In this document: positions 25,982-35,136 of the stretch, piece after piece | Numbering within the stretch: the first letter of the stretch is position 1 | How the letters are laid out: each line of letters begins with the position of its first letter | Notes under the pieces: generated by a model | Databases searched by the model: none | Told to the model about the DNA's origin: nothing | The model's input: only the letters and a program-made list of their open reading frames with translations | Origin: Flavobacteriales bacterium | GTDB taxonomy: Bacteria; Bacteroidota; Bacteroidia; Flavobacteriales_F; PHOS-HE28 | DNA length: 64,000 nt | Direction of reading: 5' to 3' | NCBI GenBank assembly: GCA_023382455.1 | Contig: JAHDVX010000001.1 | Coordinates: 186,001-250,000, forward strand | Made by a program: the position numbers and the translations under genes

Positions 25982-26761
25982 ATGCCCTGCCCATTGAGAT
26001 TGCCCAGCCTCTCATTCCTCTCCGCCCTGCTGTTCCTGGCCGCGTGCACCAAGGACCCGGAACTGCCCGCCACTGGTGCGGAGGGTGGGACTGAGGGCCT
26101 ATTGAAGCTCACCGTGAAGCCCGTGTGGCAAGGTGGCCCGTTCCACAAGGATTCGGTGTACTTGGCCGCCGGCGGGCAGCGCATCCGGATCTCGGAATTG
26201 AAATTCTACCTCGCCCCGCTTGCGTTGGAAGATGCTTCGGGCCTACACCAGGTGTTCAATGTCGACCTGTTCCAAGTGGCCAGCGGAGCGGAGACCCGTG
26301 TGGCCGCGGTGCCGCCCGGTGCCTACCATGCGGTGCACTGGGGACTGGGGCTTCCGTACGACCTCAACCACCTGGACCTGGCCACCATTCCGGTGAACGC
26401 GCCCATGGGGAACAACAGCGGCATGTACTGGGAATGGGCCACGATGTACAAGTTCGTGATCTTCTCCGGGCACTTCGACAGCGATCCCTCCGGGGCGGGC
26501 GCGCCGCCATTCCTGTTCGACATCCACACCGGCCTGGACACCTGCTACCGCACGCGGACCGTGCCCTACAACCTGACCGTGACCGCCGATGACACGACCC
26601 GGCTGACGGTGAATGTGGACATCGCGCGGTTCTTCACCGACGGCAGCCGCATCCTGGACCTGTCGCAGGGCGCAATGTGGCACGGTGACGTCAACTTCCT
26701 CTCCCTGCCCTTGCTTGCCGCGGACCTGCAATCGGCGGCCCTGTCCATCACACCGGAATGA
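25982..26761 (+). CDS. MbnP-family lipoprotein (copper-binding partner)
   Basis: A 259-residue lipoprotein (lipobox LAAC, Cys22). Visible family features are the KLTVKPVWQG opening strand, the KFYLAPLAL segment, PPGAYHAVHWGLG, GMYWEWATMYKFVIFSG and FLFDIHTGLDTCY. This resembles MbnP proteins, which in methanotrophs bind copper and carry a Trp oxidised to kynurenine by the di-haem enzyme MbnH. The following two genes encode di-haem proteins, supporting the call. It probably faces the periplasm. The start overlaps nothing upstream; the stop overlaps the next start by ATGA (26758). Confidence 0.85.
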   Translation: MPCPLRLPSLSFLSALLFLAACTKDPELPATGAEGGTEGLLKLTVKPVWQGGPFHKDSVYLAAGGQRIRISELKFYLAPLALEDASGLHQVFNVDLFQVASGAETRVAAVPPGAYHAVHWGLGLPYDLNHLDLATIPVNAPMGNNSGMYWEWATMYKFVIFSGHFDSDPSGAGAPPFLFDIHTGLDTCYRTRTVPYNLTVTADDTTRLTVNVDIARFFTDGSRILDLSQGAMWHGDVNFLSLPLLAADLQSAALSITPE

Positions 26762-27774
26762 AACGCCTCCCGCCCCTTGCCATTGTCGCCGGGCTGGCCG
26801 CCCTGTGCCTGGGCGCGTGTGCGCGAGACACCGCTGCGCCGACGGGCACGGAGCCGTATCCCTTGGCCGTGCCGACGGGCTGGCCGGACCCACCGGTGCG
26901 GGCGGACAATCCGCTCACGGTGGCCTCGGTGCAGCTGGGGCGTTCGTTGTTCTTCGATGAACGGCTTTCGCTCTCCCGCGGCCTGTCGTGCTCCTCCTGC
27001 CACCAACCGGACCGGGCCTTCAGCGACAGCGTGGCACGGAGCCGCGGGGTGGATGGCAGGACGGGCATGCGCAATGCACCCAGCCTGGCCAATGTGGCCT
27101 ATCACCCGTTGCTCCTGCGCGATGGCGGCGCCCCTTCACTGGAACAGCAGGTACTGGTTCCCTTCTTCGATCACCGGGAGCTGGATGCGGACCCCCAGCA
27201 GGTGGTGGAAGCGCTGGCGGATGACGCCGACGTGCAGCGCCTGAGCCGTACGGCCTACGGGCGCCCCTTCGACCTCTACGTGCTCACCCGTTCGCTGGCC
27301 AACTACCTGCGCACCCTGCTCAGCGGACATTCCCGCTACGATCAATACTTGGCGGGGGACCGGGCCGCACTTTCACCGGCTGAAACCCGTGGTCTGGACG
27401 TGTTCACCGGCGCGGGAAACTGCACGGCCTGCCATGCCGGCCACGACCTCAGCGACCATGGCTTCCACAACACGGGCCTGGCCTCGGACCTTGCGAGCGA
27501 CCCCGGCCGCCAACGCATCACCCTTGACCCGGGCGACCGCGGCAAGTTCAAGACGCCGACGTTGCGCAACATCGCGTTGACCGCACCGTACATGCATGAC
27601 GGCAGCCTCACCACCCTGCAGGCGGTGGTGGACCATTACCGGACCGGCGGGAAAATCGGGCCGGACAAGGACCCCTTGATGATGCCGTTGCATCTCACTG
27701 ACCAACAGCAAGCGGACCTCATCGCCTTCCTGCACGCCCTGACGGACGTTCAACCCTTGGATACGCAGCCATGA
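26758..27774 (+). CDS. di-haem cytochrome-c peroxidase-like lipoprotein (MbnH-type)
   Basis: A 338-residue lipoprotein (lipobox LGAC, Cys21) with two c-type haem sites, CSSCH (Cys78, Cys81, His82) and CTACH (Cys222, Cys225, His226). The CCP/MauG signatures NPLTVASVQLGRSLFFD, MRNAPSLANVAYHP and the KFKTPTLRNIALTAPYMHDG block are present. Encoded directly after MbnP with a 4-base overlap, it is likely the MbnH that oxidises a tryptophan of MbnP using peroxide; a plain cytochrome-c peroxidase is the alternative. The next gene encodes a paralogue and also overlaps by ATGA (27771). Confidence 0.87.
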   Translation: MKRLPPLAIVAGLAALCLGACARDTAAPTGTEPYPLAVPTGWPDPPVRADNPLTVASVQLGRSLFFDERLSLSRGLSCSSCHQPDRAFSDSVARSRGVDGRTGMRNAPSLANVAYHPLLLRDGGAPSLEQQVLVPFFDHRELDADPQQVVEALADDADVQRLSRTAYGRPFDLYVLTRSLANYLRTLLSGHSRYDQYLAGDRAALSPAETRGLDVFTGAGNCTACHAGHDLSDHGFHNTGLASDLASDPGRQRITLDPGDRGKFKTPTLRNIALTAPYMHDGSLTTLQAVVDHYRTGGKIGPDKDPLMMPLHLTDQQQADLIAFLHALTDVQPLDTQP

Positions 27775-28913
27775 ACCGAGCCCTTCCCGTGATCGCCATC
27801 CTGGTGGCCGCCCTTCTGCTGGCCGTGGCCTGCAAGCGCGAGGAAACCGCCAGCCCCGAGCCTTCCCCCTTCGCAGCCACACCGTATCAACTGGTCCTGC
27901 CATCGAACCTTCCGCCGATGGAGATCCCGGAGGACAATCCGCTCACGGTGGAAGGCGTGGCGCTGGGGCGTTTCCTGTTCTACGAGGAGCGGCTCAGCGG
28001 CGACAACGGCATGAGCTGTGCCACGTGCCATCAGCCGGGCCTGTCCTTCACGGACGGAAAAGCCGTGAGCAAAGGGATCGACAGCATCGCCGGCACACGG
28101 AGCGCCATGCCGCTGATCAACCTCGGGTACTCGCGCCACTTCTTCTGGGACGGCCGCGCCCCTTCGCTGGAAGCGCAGGTGCTGCAGCCGGTGACCAACC
28201 CGATCGAGATGCACGAGACCTGGCCCAACGTGGTGGGCAAGTTGCAGGCGGATGCCGTGTACCCGCAGCTTTTCGCACGGGCCTTCGGCACCACGCAGGT
28301 CGATTCGTTGCTGGCGGCGAAGGCGATGGCGCAGTTCATCCGCACGATGGTGAGCGGCAACAGCCCCTTCGACAAATACCGGCGCGGCGAGGGCCTGATC
28401 TCCCCGGATGCCCAGATGGGGTTCACCCTCTTCAAGTTGGAAGGCGGCGCACCGGGCGAGATGATTCCGGTGGCGGGCAGCACGCCGGTGGTGGGGCAAG
28501 GCGGCGCGGACTGCTTCCATTGCCACGTGGCGGACGCCAACTTGTTCACCGACGACCTCTTCCACAACAACGGCCTGGACAGCTCGCCCGGCGACCCCGG
28601 ACGGGGCGCGGTGACGAACGACCCGGCCGACCTGGCAAAATTCAAGACACCCACCTTGCGGAACATCATGGTCACCGCGCCATACATGCATGACGGTCGC
28701 TTCGCGACGATCGACGAGGTGCTGGACCACTACAACGCCGGGGGCCACGCATCACCCACCGTGGACCCGTTCATGAAATTCACCTCACCCGACATGGAGC
28801 TGGGCCTCACGCCGGCGAAACGGGAACAGATCAAGGCCTTCCTGCACACGCTGACCGACGAGGAATTCCTGAACAACCCGGCCTTCCAGGACCCGGGCCC
28901 TCCGCACTTGTAG
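27771..28913 (+). CDS. second di-haem peroxidase/MauG-like lipoprotein
   Basis: The 380-residue product is a paralogue of the preceding protein (shared blocks DNPLTVEGVALGRFLF, RAPSLEAQVL, KFKTPTLRNIMVTAPYMHDG). It has haem motifs CATCH (Cys83, Cys86, His87) and CFHCH (Cys248, Cys251, His252) and a signal with a Cys at residue 21 (AVAC). It has about 20 extra residues before the second haem. It is periplasmic. The three-gene set MbnP-MbnH-MbnH' is tightly coupled by overlaps, so the second enzyme may hand electrons to, or act on, the same partner. Confidence 0.85.
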   Translation: MNRALPVIAILVAALLLAVACKREETASPEPSPFAATPYQLVLPSNLPPMEIPEDNPLTVEGVALGRFLFYEERLSGDNGMSCATCHQPGLSFTDGKAVSKGIDSIAGTRSAMPLINLGYSRHFFWDGRAPSLEAQVLQPVTNPIEMHETWPNVVGKLQADAVYPQLFARAFGTTQVDSLLAAKAMAQFIRTMVSGNSPFDKYRRGEGLISPDAQMGFTLFKLEGGAPGEMIPVAGSTPVVGQGGADCFHCHVADANLFTDDLFHNNGLDSSPGDPGRGAVTNDPADLAKFKTPTLRNIMVTAPYMHDGRFATIDEVLDHYNAGGHASPTVDPFMKFTSPDMELGLTPAKREQIKAFLHTLTDEEFLNNPAFQDPGPPHL

Positions 28914-28940
28914 GAACAGGGCGCGACGTGCAGTTGCAGG

Positions 28941-30428
28941 TCAAGCGGCCATGGTGCCGGCGGACGGACGCCAGCTGTCGCAGCGCATCCGGTCGTTGAG
29001 CACCTCCGGCTTGAAGATGCTGGTGCCGATCAGCATGCGTGCGCATTCCTGCACCCCTTCGGTGATGCTGGGATGCGGGTGCATGAGGCCGGCAAGGTCG
29101 CGGATGCCCATGCCCTTGTCCATCATCAGGGCCACGGCCTGGATGGCACTGCTCGCATGTTCGCCCACGGCGCGCATGCCCAGCACGGACATGCGTTCGT
29201 CATCGGTGACGATGAGCTTGAAGAAGCCCTTGGTGTGGCGCATGGCGATGGCGCGCGCCAGGCAGGAGTAATCAATGCGTGCCGTGCGGTGCGCGATGTT
29301 GCGCGCCCGGCAGTCCTGTTCATTCAGCCCCACGCCGGCAACTTCCGGATCAAGGAACATGATGGTGCTGACGTTGACGTGGCAGAGGGGCTTCGCGTGC
29401 ACATGGAAAATCCGTTCCACGGCATGGCGTCCTTCATGTTCGCCGATGTTCACGAGCATGTTCGCTCCCATGGCATCGCCCACCACATGGATGTGCGGAT
29501 TGGTGGAGCAGGTGCCGTCCAACCGCAGCCGGCCCTTATCATCCAGTTCCACACCGGCACGCTCCAACCCCAGGTTCTCGAGGTTTGGTGCCCGCCCCAC
29601 GGAGAGCAGCGCCATTTCCACATCGATCTCCTCCTTTCGCCCGTCGTCGTATCTGAGCAGATAGCGCACGGCATCGGGCTCCGCCGCGAGGCGTTCCAAG
29701 CGGGCCTGGTGGTGGATGACCACGCCTTTGCGTTCCAGGTTGCGCGCCACCAGAGCCGAAACATCCTCGTCCTCGAAGGGCAGGATGCGCGGCGCACGAT
29801 CGATCAGGTGGACCTTGGTGCGGCCGAAGTTGCTGAAGATGGTGGCGAACTCGCAGCCCACCACGCCGGCACCGACGATGACGATGCTCCGGGGCAGGTC
29901 GGTGATGGCGAAAATGCCGTCGCTGGTAAGGATCCTGCGTTCATCCACGGCGATGCCGGGCACCTGCCTGGGGCGGCTTCCCGTGGCCACGATGAAGTGG
30001 TCCGCCTCGATGCGTGTGGCCGTTCCGCCGCGTTCCACCTGAACGGCCCGGGCATCCACGAAGGAGGCCTGTCCGCGCACGTGCCGGAATGCGCGCGCCG
30101 CCTCATCGGTGCGCGAGGCGATCATTTGCAAGTGGCAAGTGTGGAGGTACTTGCGCTCGAACAAGGCTTCGTTCACGGCCTTGGAGACCTCGCCCCACGA
30201 AAGGCCGAAGGCCTCACGCCCCCTGCCGCGCAGGACCTCGTTGGCCGTGGCCACGCGATGGCTGAGCTCCCAAAGGGTCTTCGAGGCGAGGGCACCATTG
30301 TAGATGCCGGTGCCTCCGATCCGGTCCCGCTCGACCAGTGCCACACGCTTTCCCAGGTCGATGGCCCGCATGGCGGCCGCATATCCTGCGGGCCCACCAC
30401 CGATCACACAGAGATCAAAATCAGCCAT
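28941..30428 (-). CDS. dihydrolipoamide-dehydrogenase-like flavoprotein lacking the redox disulfide
   Basis: A 495-residue two-dinucleotide-binding flavoprotein. The FAD GxGxxG is in CVIGGGPAGYAAAM, the NAD(P) site in VIVGAGVVGCEFA, and the C-terminal His-Glu dimer motif HPHPSITEGVQE is kept. The redox-active CxxxxC is gone: where lipoamide dehydrogenases read GGTCLNVGCIPSK this protein has GGTGIYNGALASK (Gly41, Ala46). It therefore cannot run the usual dithiol chemistry and is more likely an NAD(P)H oxidase-, transhydrogenase- or quinone-type enzyme. The longer frame upstream is not coding; the ATG at 30428 starts the Rossmann strand. Confidence 0.85.
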   Translation of the reverse strand: MADFDLCVIGGGPAGYAAAMRAIDLGKRVALVERDRIGGTGIYNGALASKTLWELSHRVATANEVLRGRGREAFGLSWGEVSKAVNEALFERKYLHTCHLQMIASRTDEAARAFRHVRGQASFVDARAVQVERGGTATRIEADHFIVATGSRPRQVPGIAVDERRILTSDGIFAITDLPRSIVIVGAGVVGCEFATIFSNFGRTKVHLIDRAPRILPFEDEDVSALVARNLERKGVVIHHQARLERLAAEPDAVRYLLRYDDGRKEEIDVEMALLSVGRAPNLENLGLERAGVELDDKGRLRLDGTCSTNPHIHVVGDAMGANMLVNIGEHEGRHAVERIFHVHAKPLCHVNVSTIMFLDPEVAGVGLNEQDCRARNIAHRTARIDYSCLARAIAMRHTKGFFKLIVTDDERMSVLGMRAVGEHASSAIQAVALMMDKGMGIRDLAGLMHPHPSITEGVQECARMLIGTSIFKPEVLNDRMRCDSWRPSAGTMAA

Positions 30429-30606
30429 ACGTGGAGCGAAAAGGGGATTGATGCCCCTTGATACGCCGGCCGCCTGAAATGGTTCATCGGCTTGCGAAGC
30501 TTGGCCATCGCTTTCATTGCAGCACTCGGCGGGCATCGTGTCGGGTTGGTCGCAAAGGCGATTAAAACGGGTATCCAAACCGGATACGTCCGCGTAAAGA
30601 GGACCG

Positions 30607-33600
30607 ATGCGCTCCCGCACATTCCTTCGTGTCGCCATGGTCTGCATGGTGGCCGCGCTGCATCCGGCAGCCACCATGGCCCAATGCCCTGAGCTGTTCG
30701 ACAACGAGGGAAATCCGAGCGCTGCCCCCCAGTGGATCAGTTGCTCCGGGGGCAACTTCACGTTGGTGATCGGATCACCCACCCCGACCGGAGCCTACAC
30801 GATCAACTGGGGCGACGGCAGCAGCGCGACCACGGGTGCGGGCCTGACCCCTCCCCAGACGGTGAGCCACACGTATCCGGCCGCCGTGGCGACCTACACC
30901 GTGACCTTCACCGAGATCACCAGCGGCTGCGTGATCACCGGCACGGTGACGATGGAGCAGAGCACCAGCGCCTCGATCCAGATCCCCGTGGGCGGCCTCA
31001 CCCAGGCGTGTGCCCCGCAATCGCTGGACTTCATCAACAGCAGCACCAACACCTCGCCCAACACCGTGTTCCGCTGGAACTTCGGCGACGGCACCGGCTG
31101 GACCACCTACGACTATACCAACCTCGGGCAGACCCTTACGCACATGTACATGCCCGGAACGGTGGGCTGCGAGACCACCGTTCGCCTGAGCGCGGAGAAC
31201 ATGTGCAACACCCTTCAAGGAGGGCCCAGCATCGCCACGTTCAACCCCATCCGGATCTGGGACATCGACACGGCGGACATCTCGCCCAGCGCGACCCTGC
31301 TCTGCTGGCCGGACAATGAGGTGACCTACCTGAACACCACGCGCCGCAACTGCTACCAGCAGGGCAACATCTACCAGCGCTATGAATACTGGAACTTCGG
31401 TGACTACTGGGGTGCAGGCCATGACTCGATCATCAACTGGACGCCCTGGCCGCCCACCTTCCCGCACACCATCGCCTACCCCGGCATCGGCACCTACCAG
31501 GTGATGATGCTGGACAGTAACTACTGCGGGGTGGACACGGCGTACGTCACCATCAACATCGTGCCGCCTCCATCGGTAAGCCTCACGGCCAGCCCGACCC
31601 CGGTATGCGCCGGGGATCCGGTGAACCTCAACCAGACCACCAACGGCGGCGCCAACTACTTCGAGTGGAACTTCGATGACGGTAACGGTTTCCAATGGAC
31701 CGGTCCGGGAGACCAGAGCCACACCTACGACACCCAGGGGACCTACCAGGTGCAGTACACGGCCAGCATCCAAGGGGCCACGGCGGGCTGTGCGGACACG
31801 GCGATGGCGACCGTGGTGGTGCAACCGAGGCCCACCGCCCAGTTCACCCTGGACCAACATGCGGCCTGTACCTCGCTCACCACCGACCCCACGAACAACA
31901 GCATCAATGCGGTGAGCTACCTGTGGGATTTCGGTGACCTGACAACCAGCACCCTGCCCGACCCGCCGCCCCACACCTACGCGGCCGTGGGCGATTACGT
32001 CATCAGCCTCACCGCCACGAACAACCAAGGATGCGACCACACGGTGACGGATACCGTACATGTCTATGCGGTGCCCACGCCGGTGATCAGTGCCGTAGGT
32101 GCGTGCGAAGATCTGCCGGCCCAGTTCGCCGACCTCACCGTGACGCCGCCCGGCAACCCCGTGCAGCAATGGTTGTGGGATTTCGGTGACGGGTCCACGG
32201 ACACGGTGCAGGGGCCGCAGCATGTTTACAGCGGCAACGGTACGTACCCCGTGACGCTCACGGTGACCACGCCCTATTGCTCCGGTACGGGAACATCCTC
32301 CGTCACGGTGGAGCCGAAGCCCGTCTCGGCGTTCACCGCGGACCCTGTGACGGGATGCTCACCGTTGAACGTGTCCTTCACCAACAGCAGCACCGGTGCG
32401 AGCAACTACGTCTGGTCCTTCGGGGACGGCGCGAACAGCAACACGCCGGACCCCACGCACACCTACCTGAACCCGGGCAGCGCGGACAGCGTGTACACGG
32501 CCATGCTGGTGGCAAGCACCGCCTCGGGCTGCAGCGACACGGCCGTTGCGACCATCACCGTGGCCCCCACCGTGCTGGCCATGTTCACCCATGACGCCAT
32601 TCCCGGCTGCGCGCCCCTGGCCGTGAACTTCATCAACAACAGCGCCGGGGGCACAAGCTTCATGTGGGACTTCGGCGACGGCAACACCAGCACCTCCACG
32701 TCACCGTCGCACACCTACATCAACCAAACGGGCACGCTGCAGATCATGACCGTCCAGCTCACGGTGAGCAACTGGGCGGGATGCACCAGCACCATGCAGC
32801 AGCAGATCACCGTCTATCCCGCACCGGACTTCACGTTCAGTGCACAACCGGACAGCGGATGCACGCCGCTCACGGTCACTTTCCCCTCGGTGATCGGGGC
32901 CATCAGCTACCAGTGGAGCTTCGGCGACGGCAGCACCGGTGCAGGCCCCACCCCGCAACACACCTACATCAACAACACCGACAGCACGGTGCATTACCCA
33001 GTACGCCTGGTGGCCACCAATGCATTCGGTTGTACCGACAGCACCTTCGGCACCATCACCGTGTATCCCGCACCGGTGGCCCAGTTCACGCTGGGCGCCA
33101 GCACCGGTTGCCATCCGTTGGCCACCACCCTGTACAACAACTCACAGGGTGCCGACAGCTATCACTGGTCCTATGGTGACGGCTCCACCTCGGACACGTC
33201 AGCCTCCGCACACGGCCATGCCTGGTACAACTTCCTGGGGCCAGGTGCCGCCACCTACGCGGTGACACTCACGGCCGAATCCGCCCAAGGCTGCACCAGC
33301 ACAGCCTCCTCCACCGTGGAGGTGTATCCGCAGGTGAACGCCGCCTTCGTGGCGGACACGGCGGGATGTGCGCCGATGAATCCGCACTTCGTGAACCTGA
33401 GCAGCGGCGCCATCAACTACCTCTGGACCTTCGGGGATGGCGGAGGCAGCATGGCCGCCACGCCGGTCCACATCTATAACCATCAAGGATTGAGCGATAC
33501 GTTGTTCCATCCCGTGCTCATTGCCACTTCCTCCTTTGGCTGCAGCGACACGGCCACGGCCCCGGTCCTGGTGCACCCGGCGCCGATCGCACAGTTCACC

Positions 33601-35136
33601 GCCTCCCCTTCCACCGGTTGCGCACCCGCCACCATCACCTTCACGGACCTGAGCATCGGCGCCGCCTCCATGCAGTGGCAGTTCGGCGACGGCACCTTCC
33701 TGAACGCGGTGCCGGGGCCTGTGCAGCACCTATATACCACACCCGGCACGGTTCCGGTGCAGTACCCGGTGCAGCTCACGGCCACCACCATGTACGGCTG
33801 CACGGACACCGTCACGGTACCCGTCAACATCAATCCGCCGGTCACTGCACAATTCCAGCTGCCTGCCGAAGCGTGCTCACCGGCCGCAATCTCCATCACC
33901 AACGCCAGCATCGGATCATCATTGGCCTTGTGGAACATGGGCGACGGCGTCACCCTGATCGGCGATGACATCAGCCACACCTACCTGAACACGGGCAATA
34001 CGGACACCGTGTTCACCGTGACCTTGACCGCCACCTCGCCCTATGGCTGTACCGACACACTGCAGCACTCAATCACCATCCATCCGGCACCTGCGGCCGC
34101 CTTCCTGGCCACACCCTTCGCCCAGGTATACCCGGACGCCACGGTGACCTTGGACAACAACACCGCAGCCGGTCCGTGGAGCTTCAACTGGTCCATGGGC
34201 GACGGCCAGAGCTACACGGATCAGGACCCGGCGCCCCACACCTATTCCACTTGGGGCACCTACACGGTGACGCTCACGGTGAGCACCGGCCTGTGCACGG
34301 ACACGGCAACGCAGCAGGTCACCATTGAGCCGCCGCTTCCCACGGCCTCATTCATCGGCAGCGGCATCGGATGTGCCCCGCTCACGGTGGCCTTCACCAA
34401 CACGTCCCTGCTCGGCGCGGGTTACCAATGGCAGTTCGGCGACGGTGCCACGAGCATCGCCGAGAACCCGGTTCACGAGTACCACACCCCCGGCACATAC
34501 ACCATCCAGCTCACCGTGTTCGGGGTGAACGGCGGCGTGAACACGATGGTGAAGGTGGACTCGGTGACGGTCCATCCTTCCGCGATGGCCTTCTTCACCG
34601 CGCAGCCCTCGCAAGTAGTGGCCCCCACGCAGCCCGTGTTCACGTACAACCTGAGCACCAATGCCACCAGCTTCGTCTGGGACTTTGGCGACGGCAGCTT
34701 CAGCAATGCCTCCTCGCCGCTGCACTACTACCAATCGCCGGGCACATACGACATCACGCTGATCGCGAACAACACGTGGAACTGTCCGGACACTTTCAGC
34801 ATTGCCGGGGCCGTGACGGCCATTGCCGGCGGCGAGATCGTCTTCCCCAACGCCTTCACGCCCGGAAACCTGGGCCCCACGGACGGCGTATATGACCCGA
34901 ACAGCATGGACAACGACATCTTCCACCCCCTGAGCCAAGGCGTGGTGGACTACAAGCTGCAGGTATTCAACCGCTGGGGCGAGCTGCTGTTCGAGACCAC
35001 GGATGTCAACAAGGGCTGGGACGGCTACTACCGCGGACAACTGTCCAAGCAGGACGTGTATGTGTGGAAAGCCTATGCCCGCTTCGTCTCCGGTGAGGAG
35101 AAACGGCTTACCGGCGACCTGACCCTTCTGCGATGA
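30607..35136 (+). CDS. giant PKD-repeat adhesin with T9SS type-B sorting domain
   Basis: A 1,509-residue secreted protein. A signal peptide occupies residues 1-25. About 16 PKD-type Ig-like repeats of 80-95 residues follow, each marked by a W/Y-x-F-G-D-G-like turn (for example WNFGDGTG, WDFGDGST, WSFGDGAN, WSYGDGST, WQFGDGTF, WDFGDGSF); repeats 3 to 5 have degenerate turns. The C-terminal 100 residues from IVFPNAFTPGN are a type-B T9SS sorting domain. It is probably a SprB-like surface filament or adhesin. It overlaps the next gene by ATGA (35133), forming an operon with a TPR/PD40 protein and a PorP/SprF protein. Confidence 0.92.
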   Translation: MRSRTFLRVAMVCMVAALHPAATMAQCPELFDNEGNPSAAPQWISCSGGNFTLVIGSPTPTGAYTINWGDGSSATTGAGLTPPQTVSHTYPAAVATYTVTFTEITSGCVITGTVTMEQSTSASIQIPVGGLTQACAPQSLDFINSSTNTSPNTVFRWNFGDGTGWTTYDYTNLGQTLTHMYMPGTVGCETTVRLSAENMCNTLQGGPSIATFNPIRIWDIDTADISPSATLLCWPDNEVTYLNTTRRNCYQQGNIYQRYEYWNFGDYWGAGHDSIINWTPWPPTFPHTIAYPGIGTYQVMMLDSNYCGVDTAYVTINIVPPPSVSLTASPTPVCAGDPVNLNQTTNGGANYFEWNFDDGNGFQWTGPGDQSHTYDTQGTYQVQYTASIQGATAGCADTAMATVVVQPRPTAQFTLDQHAACTSLTTDPTNNSINAVSYLWDFGDLTTSTLPDPPPHTYAAVGDYVISLTATNNQGCDHTVTDTVHVYAVPTPVISAVGACEDLPAQFADLTVTPPGNPVQQWLWDFGDGSTDTVQGPQHVYSGNGTYPVTLTVTTPYCSGTGTSSVTVEPKPVSAFTADPVTGCSPLNVSFTNSSTGASNYVWSFGDGANSNTPDPTHTYLNPGSADSVYTAMLVASTASGCSDTAVATITVAPTVLAMFTHDAIPGCAPLAVNFINNSAGGTSFMWDFGDGNTSTSTSPSHTYINQTGTLQIMTVQLTVSNWAGCTSTMQQQITVYPAPDFTFSAQPDSGCTPLTVTFPSVIGAISYQWSFGDGSTGAGPTPQHTYINNTDSTVHYPVRLVATNAFGCTDSTFGTITVYPAPVAQFTLGASTGCHPLATTLYNNSQGADSYHWSYGDGSTSDTSASAHGHAWYNFLGPGAATYAVTLTAESAQGCTSTASSTVEVYPQVNAAFVADTAGCAPMNPHFVNLSSGAINYLWTFGDGGGSMAATPVHIYNHQGLSDTLFHPVLIATSSFGCSDTATAPVLVHPAPIAQFTASPSTGCAPATITFTDLSIGAASMQWQFGDGTFLNAVPGPVQHLYTTPGTVPVQYPVQLTATTMYGCTDTVTVPVNINPPVTAQFQLPAEACSPAAISITNASIGSSLALWNMGDGVTLIGDDISHTYLNTGNTDTVFTVTLTATSPYGCTDTLQHSITIHPAPAAAFLATPFAQVYPDATVTLDNNTAAGPWSFNWSMGDGQSYTDQDPAPHTYSTWGTYTVTLTVSTGLCTDTATQQVTIEPPLPTASFIGSGIGCAPLTVAFTNTSLLGAGYQWQFGDGATSIAENPVHEYHTPGTYTIQLTVFGVNGGVNTMVKVDSVTVHPSAMAFFTAQPSQVVAPTQPVFTYNLSTNATSFVWDFGDGSFSNASSPLHYYQSPGTYDITLIANNTWNCPDTFSIAGAVTAIAGGEIVFPNAFTPGNLGPTDGVYDPNSMDNDIFHPLSQGVVDYKLQVFNRWGELLFETTDVNKGWDGYYRGQLSKQDVYVWKAYARFVSGEEKRLTGDLTLLR

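Noticed and set aside
25982-28913. Methanobactin biosynthesis cluster
   Set aside because: MbnP and MbnH homologues are present but no MbnA precursor, MbnB or MbnC is; MbnP/MbnH pairs are common outside methanobactin clusters.
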